Positions 8,827 through 16,600 of a DNA stretch of 64,000 bases are shown here, one piece after another (position 1 is the stretch's first letter; the number at the start of each line of letters is the position of its first letter). The DNA is from Caenimonas sedimenti (lineage in GTDB: Bacteria; Pseudomonadota; Gammaproteobacteria; Burkholderiales; Burkholderiaceae_C), in contig NZ_VOBQ01000008.1 in the NCBI RefSeq assembly GCF_007833165.1, positions 310,001 to 374,000 on the forward strand, given 5' to 3'. The position numbers were made by a program, and so were the translations under genes. Below the pieces are notes generated by a model. It worked only from the letters and a program-made list of their open reading frames with translations. It was not told where the DNA came from and did not search any database.

Positions 8827-10224
8827 CTAGGGCGAAGGCGGAGGGCCACTGGTCGGCGGCGAAGGTGGCTTCGGCGGGGAAAACTTCCGGTAGGCAGTTG
8901 CATATGCGGCTTTTGCCCGCGGGTCCCGATATGCCAAGCTCGCTTGACGGCCGGCCTGCGCGTCCTTTCGTCCGGCGCGATAGGACAGGCCATTTCGGGC
9001 CCCTTGTGCAGCGGCCGCTCCGGCACCAGCGGACACCCCGCTGACAGTCCCCGAACTGACGCGCCCACCCACCGACTGCGTCAGACCTTTGATCCCCGCA
9101 AACCCGATCCCGCCGGCACTTCCCGAAAGCAGGCCAGTTGCAATCGACGGCGCTTGTGCCACCAGCAGTGAAGCGAGGATCGCGAAAACCAACATCATCC
9201 CGAACAGGACCACGTCCGCGTAGAGGGTCTCCATCGGCGCAGCGCCTTTGGCCTCGGTGTAGTGCTTGAGCGCCAAGGAACTCATCGTCGTGAGCAGGCC
9301 AGCGGCCACGTTCAGCAGGAACGCAGTCACGATTTTCAGCATGCACGCGCCCAGAAGGAATTTTAGCCAGGCGTCGAACAGCCAGCCCAGCGGCCTGAAC
9401 ATGAGAAAGGGGACCATTACAGGCGCCAGCGCCAGCACCAACCGCACCGAGATGAACCCCAGGATCACGTTCGCAACCATGATCACGCCCGCGATCACCA
9501 GGATGAACGCAGTGAGGATCTTCGCGATCGCCATCATCAGCATGGAGCCCAGGCCGGCCGCAATCGTACCCAGCCGCCCCAGAATGTCCGTGGGACTTCC
9601 CGAAGCCTCCGTCACGCGCGGCTGATCCACGACCGCGGCAATCGCTTTGAAGATCGGCGCCGCCCCCGCGTTGATCGCACCATCCAGCGTGGACATGTTG
9701 GCGCCGCCGATCGCGCTCCCGATTCCATCCATGGTCGCGACGATGAGATTCGCCGCTCCACGGTCAAGGAACATGGTGACGATCCCGAAGCACACGAAGA
9801 TCGGGACCCACTCGCCAATCAGTTCGCCGATTCCTCGCCCGCCGGCCATCATGCGCAGGGCGGCCCAGATCATCGTGAGGATCAGAAAAAACCCCGTGAC
9901 CAGCTTCCCGAACCCCTGCAGGCTGGAGTTGTTCTCCAGCTCGGTGAGCTTCGCTGTGACGGCGGCGCCGATCTCGGCCATCAGGCTGCTCGCAGAGAAC
10001 GCGTAGGTGCTGGGCGTCGTCGTAGGCGGCGGCGTGATCGGCCCGGCCTGGCCAAAGGCGAAGGTGCACCCGATGCAAAGCGCAAGCAGTACGGCCCGAA
10101 CGAAGTATTTTCGCTCGCCCATCCGGCTGCGGATCACGATGGCGTAGCGGACGGCGTGCTCGGCCAGTGCGCCGAGAAAGTTCGCGAAGGCGAGGACGGC
10201 GGGGCTGACTGCTTCCTGCTTCAC
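8827..10224 (-). CDS. virB6: VirB6/TrbL-type inner-membrane channel protein
   Basis: 465 residues starting at GTG 10222-10224, which overlaps the stop of the VirB5 gene as GTGA, so translation is coupled. It is a polytopic membrane protein. An N-terminal hydrophobic stretch ends near FAFGQ, and several long hydrophobic helices follow between residues 100 and 360 (for example FGKLVTGFFLILTMIWAALR and ILTAFILVIAGVIMVANVIL). The tail from about 375 is Gly/Ala/Ser-rich and ends in proline repeats, as in TrbL proteins. In type IV secretion systems VirB6/TrbL lines the inner-membrane path for the substrate. The assignment rests on topology, composition and position after VirB5. Confidence 0.85.
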   Translation of the reverse strand: MKQEAVSPAVLAFANFLGALAEHAVRYAIVIRSRMGERKYFVRAVLLALCIGCTFAFGQAGPITPPPTTTPSTYAFSASSLMAEIGAAVTAKLTELENNSSLQGFGKLVTGFFLILTMIWAALRMMAGGRGIGELIGEWVPIFVCFGIVTMFLDRGAANLIVATMDGIGSAIGGANMSTLDGAINAGAAPIFKAIAAVVDQPRVTEASGSPTDILGRLGTIAAGLGSMLMMAIAKILTAFILVIAGVIMVANVILGFISVRLVLALAPVMVPFLMFRPLGWLFDAWLKFLLGACMLKIVTAFLLNVAAGLLTTMSSLALKHYTEAKGAAPMETLYADVVLFGMMLVFAILASLLVAQAPSIATGLLSGSAGGIGFAGIKGLTQSVGGRVSSGTVSGVSAGAGAAAAQGARNGLSYRAGRKDAQAGRQASLAYRDPRAKAAYATAYRKFSPPKPPSPPTSGPPPSP

Positions 10225-10991
10225 TGCGAGAAGCCCCCGAAAGCGCGCTGACGAGTCTCGATGGCTTCCTGACGCTGCCGCATCTGCTCGCGTTCAGCGG
10301 CCGCTCGCGTCATGGATTCGGCCTTGTCGGCGTCCTCGTCGGCTTGCCGGCCGACCGAGGCACTCACGACCTCGAGCAGCTTGCCGTTCTGTGTGATCAC
10401 GCGGTTCATCTGGGTATTGAGCATCTGGATTGACTGGTGCTGCCCCACCGTTGACGGAATCTGGTTCTGCAGGTTCCGCGCGAACGCATAGTCAGACTGC
10501 ACCTGCTTGATCACTGTCTCCTCGTACCGCAGGCGCTCGATCGCCCGCTTCTCGCGGCGGGAGGCTTCCGCCGCGACGTCGACCAGGTACCCCTTCCAGC
10601 CCTTGCCCAGCAGCCGCGCCTCGGTCATTCGCTGCTCAATGGCTCGCGACTGCACGGTGAGGCTACCCTGCAGGTTCTCCAGTGCCTGCTTGTATTGCAT
10701 CACGTCGTTGAAGGCCTTCAGGGCGTCGGGCGCAAGGCCGGCAGGCAGCCCGGCCAGGGACTGGATGTTCAGCTGTTCCAGGCCGAACTGCTCCATCTGC
10801 AGCGCATATTTCTGGATCAGCTTCTTGGCGGAGAGCGCCTGGTCGATGGCGATCTTGAGCAGCTCCAGGTTGTTCATCAGCTGGGTGGGCTCCGTTGCAC
10901 CCGCCACGCTGCCACCAGCCTGAGCCGGGGCCATCGGGACGGCGAGCGCCATGGCGAGGACGAGACTGGCAAGCTTCTTAGATCTGGACAT
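10221..10991 (-). CDS. virB5: VirB5/TrbJ-type pilus-associated protein
   Basis: 256 residues from ATG 10989-10991, with AGGAGG seven bases upstream. A signal peptide covers residues 1-24 (ending PMAPAQA). The rest is long helices with coiled-coil character (for example EASRREKRAIERLRYEETVI), and the C-terminal 45 residues are highly charged. This matches VirB5/TrbJ, a periplasmic minor pilus component. It overlaps the end of the VirB4 gene by 14 bases and the VirB6 start by 4, so the three are co-translated. Confidence 0.85.
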   Translation of the reverse strand: MSRSKKLASLVLAMALAVPMAPAQAGGSVAGATEPTQLMNNLELLKIAIDQALSAKKLIQKYALQMEQFGLEQLNIQSLAGLPAGLAPDALKAFNDVMQYKQALENLQGSLTVQSRAIEQRMTEARLLGKGWKGYLVDVAAEASRREKRAIERLRYEETVIKQVQSDYAFARNLQNQIPSTVGQHQSIQMLNTQMNRVITQNGKLLEVVSASVGRQADEDADKAESMTRAAAEREQMRQRQEAIETRQRAFGGFSQ

Positions 10992-13512
10992 GGAGAACCT
11001 CCTGAAGGAACCTGAGCTCCCAGCCGGGGCCACCCTCGGCCGCGTACTCGAGTAGCTTTTGCCGCTTGGCGTCCTGCGCCGTCGCTTCGTTGATCGCCAG
11101 GATCACGGGGGGCATCGGCATGTTGACAAGCCGGGTGACGGACGGGCGAATCAGCAGATAGTCCTGCTTCGGGATCGCGTTCGCCAGCAGTTCGATCTGC
11201 GCGTCCGTCGTTCCCCAGACTTCATTGAAAAGCTTGGCCTGCTGATAGGCGCTCTGCTTGACCGAAGGCAGGAAGATCTGCGTCGCGATGTTCGTCACGA
11301 AGCTCCCGAGTGTCGGGAGCTTGGCGATCTCTTCGAGGTTCTGGGTCGCGAACACCACGAAGGCGAGCTTCTTGCGGAAGGTCCGCAGCCATTCCTCCAT
11401 CTTGCTCGCGAACGCCGGGTTCGAGAGCATGTACCACGCCTCCTCCACGTAGATCATGGTCGGCGTCGACCCGTCGAGACTGCGCTCGATGACGTAGAAG
11501 GCGTAGTCCATCAACGGGCTGGCCACCTTGGGGTCGATCAGCAGGCTTCCGCACTCCACGCCCACCAGGTGCGTGAGCGTGAAGTGGTCCTCGTCGTTGT
11601 CGAAGTACTTCGCGCGCGAGCCCACCGCGCCGTAGCCCGACTCCGGATCGCTCTGGTCAACGTAGGCGGTCAACTTACTGGCCAGGTGCTGGTCCTGACC
11701 GACCAGGAGCGCATACAGCCCGGAAAGTTTCCAGTTGGACTGCCCCGAGCGACGCAGCTGCTGGATGGCCGTGTTGATCATCGTGCTTTCCTGCCCCGAC
11801 ACGTTGTGACCGTCGGCGCCGATCAACACCTCGACCCACTGGCGCAACCGCTCGTCGTCCCCGTTCCTGAGCATGACGAGCACCGGGTTCAGCTTCGGCG
11901 CCTGCTTCATGTCGATGTGCTTGCCGCCCAAAAGAACCGTCCCCATCATGAGCGAATAGCCCATGTCGAAGATGAAGGTCTGGGCCGGTCTGTATTTTCC
12001 GAACATCGCGATCAGCGACAGCATCAACGAGGTCTTGCCGGCGCCGGATCCACCGATGATCGCCGTGTGCCCGAGATCACCCTCGTGGACGTTAAAGTCG
12101 TACATCACGCCGTAGGGCGTCGGGAATCGGCACCACGCGGGCACCTCGTGGCCCAGGAACTTCGAGAACAGCGGGTGGTTGGGTTCGCCGCGGGACACCG
12201 TGCGAATCGGCGCCAGATCCGCGAGATTGGCCGTAGAAGCCAGCTTCCAGCGCAGAGTCCTGTTCGCCCCGCCGGGCATCGTCGTTTGGAACGCCGACAG
12301 CAACCCGTGCACCTCGCGGATCACGGTATATCCGCTGGACCGCAGCGAAGCGCCCAGCATGTCAACCGCATCCTCAGCCTGCCGCGGCGTGTCGCCCAGG
12401 GCCAGCAGCGTCATGTTGTAGTAGCCGTAGGAGACGTCGCCCGCCGTCAGCTCAGCGAGGGCCTGCTGCGCATCCTCGGCCAAGTGCAGGTTCCCGGTGT
12501 TGACCTTTTCGCTGGTCATGTCGAAGAGGCGCTCCGCAACGCGCGTGACGACGGATTTGACCTCGGAGCGATAGAACATCTCGTGCTCTTGGATCGCATT
12601 GGCCGCCGGCTGTTGATCGAGAACGCGGTAGCACTGCACGAGCACGTACTCGCAGTTCAGGCCCATGAGCCTGTCGATGTGATGGCTGTGCCCCTCGGGG
12701 GGCGTTCCCTTCATAGAAAGCGCGGCGAAGTGACAGGTCTTTGACGGCCCGCGGACCATGAACTTGTCGTGTTGCCGCACGAGGGTGTCCGCCGCCAGCA
12801 TCGTGTTGAGGTACGCGAGGTGCTTGGGGGGATGGACCGGCCCTCTGATCGAGGCGAGATTCGCCCGGGCGTAGAGCTCGCCGAGGAAATCCCCGTCGTG
12901 CAGCCGCTGGAACCCCATGCTGGTTTGCACGACGCCGGTGAATGCCGTGAGGACCTTCTCGAACTCCTGGGCGATGTCCGCCAGCTGGCCGCGAATGCGG
13001 GCGATCTCGCCCCGTTCGGAGAAGCGGCGCCGCGCCAGGCCGCCCAGCGCCTTGAACACGTTTCCATCGTTCTCGGCAAAGGCATTGCGCACCGACTCGA
13101 AGAACGCTTCGGACTGGTTGGGAAAGTTGTACGAGATGTACAGCGTTTGCCGCAACGTCGCGTTCTTCCGCTCTTCGCACACCTTCGCCCACTGCTTGTC
13201 GATCACGCGAGCCACCGGACTCGTGAAGTCGTTCTTGAGGTAACCGGAGGTGTAGCGCCTCTCCTGGACGCTCCAGAGCGTGCACCGGTCGTTCAGCGTC
13301 TTCAGCGCCGTCTGCAGGACATTGATGCGCTGGTCGACCATGACGTCTTCCCGGCCTTCAACGTCATCGCCGTGGTACTCGAAGGCTGCCAGGAGCGACC
13401 CGTCCATGCACAAGACGAGTCCTGGTGTGATCAGCCCGAACCAGGGAAGCAGCTCGGAAAAACTTGAAGCCGCGCGACGCGGCTTGGTGAAAAGGTCTTG
13501 GAACGTCAGCAT
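10978..13512 (-). CDS. virB4: VirB4/TrbE-type conjugative ATPase
   Basis: 844 residues, the normal length for TrbE/VirB4. Walker A GGSGAGKTS lies at about residues 484-492, and a Walker B-type stretch MIYVEEAWYML at about 685. The N-terminal half is the typical membrane-associated VirB4 domain. In type IV secretion systems this ATPase powers pilus assembly and substrate transfer at the inner membrane. It follows VirB3 by 12 bases. No key residue is missing. Confidence 0.95.
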   Translation of the reverse strand: MLTFQDLFTKPRRAASSFSELLPWFGLITPGLVLCMDGSLLAAFEYHGDDVEGREDVMVDQRINVLQTALKTLNDRCTLWSVQERRYTSGYLKNDFTSPVARVIDKQWAKVCEERKNATLRQTLYISYNFPNQSEAFFESVRNAFAENDGNVFKALGGLARRRFSERGEIARIRGQLADIAQEFEKVLTAFTGVVQTSMGFQRLHDGDFLGELYARANLASIRGPVHPPKHLAYLNTMLAADTLVRQHDKFMVRGPSKTCHFAALSMKGTPPEGHSHHIDRLMGLNCEYVLVQCYRVLDQQPAANAIQEHEMFYRSEVKSVVTRVAERLFDMTSEKVNTGNLHLAEDAQQALAELTAGDVSYGYYNMTLLALGDTPRQAEDAVDMLGASLRSSGYTVIREVHGLLSAFQTTMPGGANRTLRWKLASTANLADLAPIRTVSRGEPNHPLFSKFLGHEVPAWCRFPTPYGVMYDFNVHEGDLGHTAIIGGSGAGKTSLMLSLIAMFGKYRPAQTFIFDMGYSLMMGTVLLGGKHIDMKQAPKLNPVLVMLRNGDDERLRQWVEVLIGADGHNVSGQESTMINTAIQQLRRSGQSNWKLSGLYALLVGQDQHLASKLTAYVDQSDPESGYGAVGSRAKYFDNDEDHFTLTHLVGVECGSLLIDPKVASPLMDYAFYVIERSLDGSTPTMIYVEEAWYMLSNPAFASKMEEWLRTFRKKLAFVVFATQNLEEIAKLPTLGSFVTNIATQIFLPSVKQSAYQQAKLFNEVWGTTDAQIELLANAIPKQDYLLIRPSVTRLVNMPMPPVILAINEATAQDAKRQKLLEYAAEGGPGWELRFLQEVLHVQI

Positions 13513-13524
13513 TTCATGGTGCTT

Positions 13525-13833
13525 TCAGCGAGGCAGGCCCCGACCCCACCCCTTCGGGCGCATCCATACGTCGTCCTTGGGGCGCGGTGTGGCGTCGTAG
13601 ATGTGTTCCTCGCGCAGGTATGCGGCGAGGTTCGCCACATACTGGTCATCACGCTTGGAGAGCCAGCGGCCGACGAGGAAGAGCAGGAACGCGAGGGGAA
13701 TGAACCAGTAAGCGCGAAGGCCCATGCCCATCGTGACGAGCATCATCAGCCCGGCGAACATGCCCTTCTCGATGCCCATGATCAGCTTGGGCCGATGCAA
13801 GGACGTGTGGAAGTGGCTGAACCTCGAAGCCAT
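13525..13833 (-). CDS. virB3: VirB3/TrbD-type membrane protein
   Basis: 102 residues. The N-terminal segment with HRPKLIMGIEKG is characteristic of VirB3/TrbD and is followed by two adjacent hydrophobic helices (about residues 24-39 and 42-57). The C terminus is charged. It starts 6 bases after the VirB2 stop and ends 12 bases before VirB4, the usual order B2-B3-B4. In the apparatus it works with VirB4 at the inner membrane. Confidence 0.9.
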   Translation of the reverse strand: MASRFSHFHTSLHRPKLIMGIEKGMFAGLMMLVTMGMGLRAYWFIPLAFLLFLVGRWLSKRDDQYVANLAAYLREEHIYDATPRPKDDVWMRPKGWGRGLPR

Positions 13834-13839
13834 CGTGGC

Positions 13840-14205
13840 CTACTGCAGGCAGGCGCTCAGGCCGGCCACCTTCTGGATGTACTGGGAGTTGGCCAGGATG
13901 CCGCCAATGGCGGTGATGATGCCGAAGATGATCGTCACCGAAACCACGCGTCCCCAGTCCATCTTCATGATCATGCCGACCACCAGGGTGATGATCACGA
14001 CGATGATGAAGATCAGGACTGCCAGCGGGCCTTTGAGCCACGCCACGACCTGGCAGCCGAACTCGGTGATGAAGGGGACATCGAAAGACTGGGCGCGCGC
14101 GGAGGCCGGCATCAGCAGCATTGCGAGCGCGATACACAGGATGAGCGCCATGCCCATCCGGGCGTTGTTGCGTTGCGGCGCGGAAGGCAGGGGATTGAAG
14201 TTCAC
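13840..14205 (-). CDS. virB2: VirB2/TrbC-type pilin
   Basis: 121 residues from GTG 14203-14205. A basic N terminus is followed by a signal sequence (MALILCIALAMLLMPASARA). The mature part has the two long hydrophobic helices of conjugative pilins (WLKGPLAVLIFIIVVIITLV and VSVTIIFGIITAIGGILA). One cysteine precedes the first helix (FGCQVV) and one lies at the C terminus (LSACLQ). It lies directly before VirB3. An internal ATG (MGMALIL) could also serve as the start. Confidence 0.9.
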   Translation of the reverse strand: MNFNPLPSAPQRNNARMGMALILCIALAMLLMPASARAQSFDVPFITEFGCQVVAWLKGPLAVLIFIIVVIITLVVGMIMKMDWGRVVSVTIIFGIITAIGGILANSQYIQKVAGLSACLQ

Positions 14206-14253
14206 TTTGGGACTCTCCTTCGGGTTGAACAGGTTGGGACCGGTCGGCGGTGA

Positions 14254-15252
14254 CTACACCGCCTCGATTTCGTAGGTGCCGCGCTGGCGGTCATAGCCAT
14301 GCAGGCGGGAGACTTGCGAGACGGTGCGCTGGGCGCCCTGGCGCTCGATGAAGAACATGACCTGGACCGTCTCCGCAATGGAGGCACGCAGCGGGTCATA
14401 TGGGACGCCCATGTCCGCCATCAGCAGCAGGTTCTCGAGCCGGGGCAGCGCTTGCTTCGCGCTATTGGCATGGATCGTTGCGCCAGAGCCCGGATGGCCG
14501 GTGTTCGCCGCGTCCTTCCAGTCGTAGGCCTCGGGCCCACGCAGCTCACCGACGATGATTCGCTTGGGCGCGTAACGCATGGCAGTGCGGACCGCCCGCC
14601 GCGGCGAGACCCCGTAGTCCTCGTCGCACTCCACGACCACGTGGTTCTCGTTCTGCAGCTGCAGCTCGTGGACGGTCTCGATCACGAACAGGCGGTCCTC
14701 ACGCGGCATCAAGGCCAGCGCGGTGTTCATCAACGTGGTCTTGCCCGAACCGGTGCCGCCGACGATCAGGAAATTCTTGGTACCCGACATGGTGTCGGCG
14801 AATTCCTGGGCGTGGCGTTCCGAGATGACGCCCTTGCCGATGTATTCGTCCAGAGTCAGGATGCGCGACGCATGACGCCGGATGCACATTGACGGCCCGT
14901 TGACCGCCACTGGGGGAAGGATCGCCTCGACGCGAAATCCGGGCAGGCGCCCGCTCAACGTGCGCTGGCCCGACTTCTCACCGACCTCACGCGCCACGAG
15001 GGTCGCGATCAGCGTGATCGCCGCCGAGATCTCGCCGGCATTGAGCTTGACGGCGACCCGGAACTCGCGCCCCGCCTTCGAGATGAACACCTCGTTAGGC
15101 GCGTTCACCATGATCTCGTTAACGTCCTCGTCCTCCAGCATGGGCCGCAGGGCATGCAGCGTGTCCTTCAGCTGCGCCAGGACTTGCTGCTTGAAGCCGA
15201 TTCGCTGCGCCGTCGGAAGGGCGCTGGGCGTGATTGCCATGGAGGAGGTCAT
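14254..15252 (-). CDS. virB11: VirB11/TrbB-type traffic ATPase
   Basis: 332 residues if translation starts at the ATG at 15250-15252; a second ATG lies 12 bases further in, and neither has a clear ribosome binding site. The N-terminal domain contains EDVNEIMVNAPNEVFI. The C-terminal RecA-like domain has Walker A GGTGSGKTT near residues 162-170, then the acidic and His-box motifs expected for this family (RIIVGELRGPEAYDW, TGHPGSGATIHAN). The hexameric ATPase works with VirB4 and the coupling protein in secretion. It is first of the VirB block and 79 bases from the DUF4400 gene; a hairpin lies in that gap. Confidence 0.95.
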   Translation of the reverse strand: MTSSMAITPSALPTAQRIGFKQQVLAQLKDTLHALRPMLEDEDVNEIMVNAPNEVFISKAGREFRVAVKLNAGEISAAITLIATLVAREVGEKSGQRTLSGRLPGFRVEAILPPVAVNGPSMCIRRHASRILTLDEYIGKGVISERHAQEFADTMSGTKNFLIVGGTGSGKTTLMNTALALMPREDRLFVIETVHELQLQNENHVVVECDEDYGVSPRRAVRTAMRYAPKRIIVGELRGPEAYDWKDAANTGHPGSGATIHANSAKQALPRLENLLLMADMGVPYDPLRASIAETVQVMFFIERQGAQRTVSQVSRLHGYDRQRGTYEIEAV

Positions 15253-15294
15253 TGGAGAAATTCTGGTGTCGGAGGTGGCGGGGTCCCCCCCTTC

Positions 15295-15318
15295 CAACGC
15301 ACCGAACTACGTGCGTTG
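15295..15318. repeat. Inverted repeat before virB11, copy 2 of a pair
   Basis: CAACGCAC and GTGCGTTG are perfect 8-base arms around an 8-base spacer. Read on the minus strand, the element shares ACGCAC-N4-TTCGGTGCGT with the hairpin at 20406-20429. It lies just 5' of the virB11 start, so it may be an operator or an RNA hairpin controlling the VirB block. Confidence 0.6.
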
Positions 15319-15331
15319 AGCGGGAGAACGC

Positions 15332-15970
15332 CTACCGGCCGAAGAGCGGCTGGCTGTTGGACACCAGGACGGACAGGGGGATGGCCACGATCACCGCCCA
15401 AACCGGCGCCAGCAGTGGCGAGAGGCTGAACGGCAGGGTCAGGTACAGGGCGGGTAGCGAGAGCACGGGGATCACGAGCATCCCGGCCAGCGTGAACGTC
15501 GCCGGCCGGAGCGACCCGAACTCCGCCTGCTTGACGCTGCGCTGCATGAGCCCGTCGTACACGGACGCGACGAAAACCGGGATGAGCGCCGCAAGCCAGA
15601 ACAGCACGATGGCCAGTCGCATGGTGAGGACGTAGGCCTGCATGATCAGTCCCTGCAGGTACGAGTTGTACAGCTTGGACATGATCTCGCCGCCGGCGCC
15701 GCCCACCCGTGCGCTCAGGCGCTGTTCTTCCTTCGTGTGCTTCGCCTGGGCGATGCCGCTGGCAGCGACCGCGATCGGGGAATGCGCGAACATGCTGTCT
15801 GCGAAGCCGACAACCCACCCGCCAATGGTCGGTCCCATGGCAGATCGCGTCTCGGCGATCTCGGCCGCCAGATAGACCTCCATCTTGTCCCCTGCTCTTA
15901 GGAGGGGCGCCGCGAAGAATCCGAGGATCGCCAGCAGGAGCCAGAACCCGAGGTGCTGCGAATTCTTCAC
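15332..15970 (-). CDS. DUF4400-type conjugation membrane protein
   Basis: 212 residues from GTG 15968-15970, three bases after the previous stop. There is a hydrophobic N-terminal helix (about 8-26). A pair of helices lies around residues 110-137 (QAYVLTMRLAIVLFWLAALI), and two or three more lie between 157 and 203. The sequence and its place next to the TraD-like coupling protein match DUF4400, a membrane protein of MOBH-type mobilisation regions in integrative elements and IncC-like plasmids. Its exact role is unknown; it is probably part of the coupling protein complex. Confidence 0.75.
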   Translation of the reverse strand: MKNSQHLGFWLLLAILGFFAAPLLRAGDKMEVYLAAEIAETRSAMGPTIGGWVVGFADSMFAHSPIAVAASGIAQAKHTKEEQRLSARVGGAGGEIMSKLYNSYLQGLIMQAYVLTMRLAIVLFWLAALIPVFVASVYDGLMQRSVKQAEFGSLRPATFTLAGMLVIPVLSLPALYLTLPFSLSPLLAPVWAVIVAIPLSVLVSNSQPLFGR

Positions 15971-15973
15971 GGA

Positions 15974-16600
15974 TCAGCCCTGCGGCGCGTACTTGGCCAG
16001 GTAGCCGGCGTCGCGGGACGTGCAGATCGCGGCCACCATGTGCTGCCGCACGCCCGTCAGGACCACGTCCGACGTCGGCTGGTCGGAATGCCGGACGATC
16101 AGGTCCTCGATGCCGTTGCGCCCGGCCCACTGCAGCAGGGGCTCGGAGAAGTGAGCCCAACGCACCAGGTGGCCACCACGGGCGCGCCCACGGACCACCA
16201 GCCGGGCGACGTCGGCCGATACGCTCACCAAACCGTACATGTAAACGCCCACCAGCCGGCCTTCGAACGATTCACCGTGCGTCACCGCGTTGTGCGCGCG
16301 CTTGACGGCCTCTTCGACCGCCAGCTGCAGCAGCGAGCCGTGGCACGGGCTCGGCCACTTGGGAGTGATGAAGTTGGCCAGCTTTTCCGTCGCCTCGCGC
16401 AGGTTTTCGTGATGCGTCCACAGGGACGCTGCGGTGTTCTCAAGCGGCGTGCCTTCGATCACCTTGTCCAGCCACGCGCTGCACTGGTTTTCGCCCGGCA
16501 GGTCCCGGACGGACCAGATCACTTCGTGGATGTCGTCGGCGGGCGAGGCTTCGACGTGCTTGGCGATGGTGGGCTTGAAGGGTAGTACGGTGGAGGTCAT
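15974..16600 (-). CDS. Conserved transfer-region protein, function unknown
   Basis: 208 residues. The ATG at 16598-16600 overlaps the stop of the coupling protein gene as ATGA. There is no signal peptide or transmembrane segment, so it should be cytoplasmic. The sequence looks folded and has several histidines and tryptophans (SLWTHHENLREATEKLANF), but no known motif. Tight coupling between the TraD-like and DUF4400 genes suggests a partner of the coupling protein. Confidence 0.75.
   Translation of the reverse strand: MTSTVLPFKPTIAKHVEASPADDIHEVIWSVRDLPGENQCSAWLDKVIEGTPLENTAASLWTHHENLREATEKLANFITPKWPSPCHGSLLQLAVEEAVKRAHNAVTHGESFEGRLVGVYMYGLVSVSADVARLVVRGRARGGHLVRWAHFSEPLLQWAGRNGIEDLIVRHSDQPTSDVVLTGVRQHMVAAICTSRDAGYLAKYAPQG

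Noticed and set aside
11059-12744. Plus-strand open frame of 561 codons
   Set aside because: It lies wholly antisense to virB4, which has all its motifs; the codon composition is that of a shadow.
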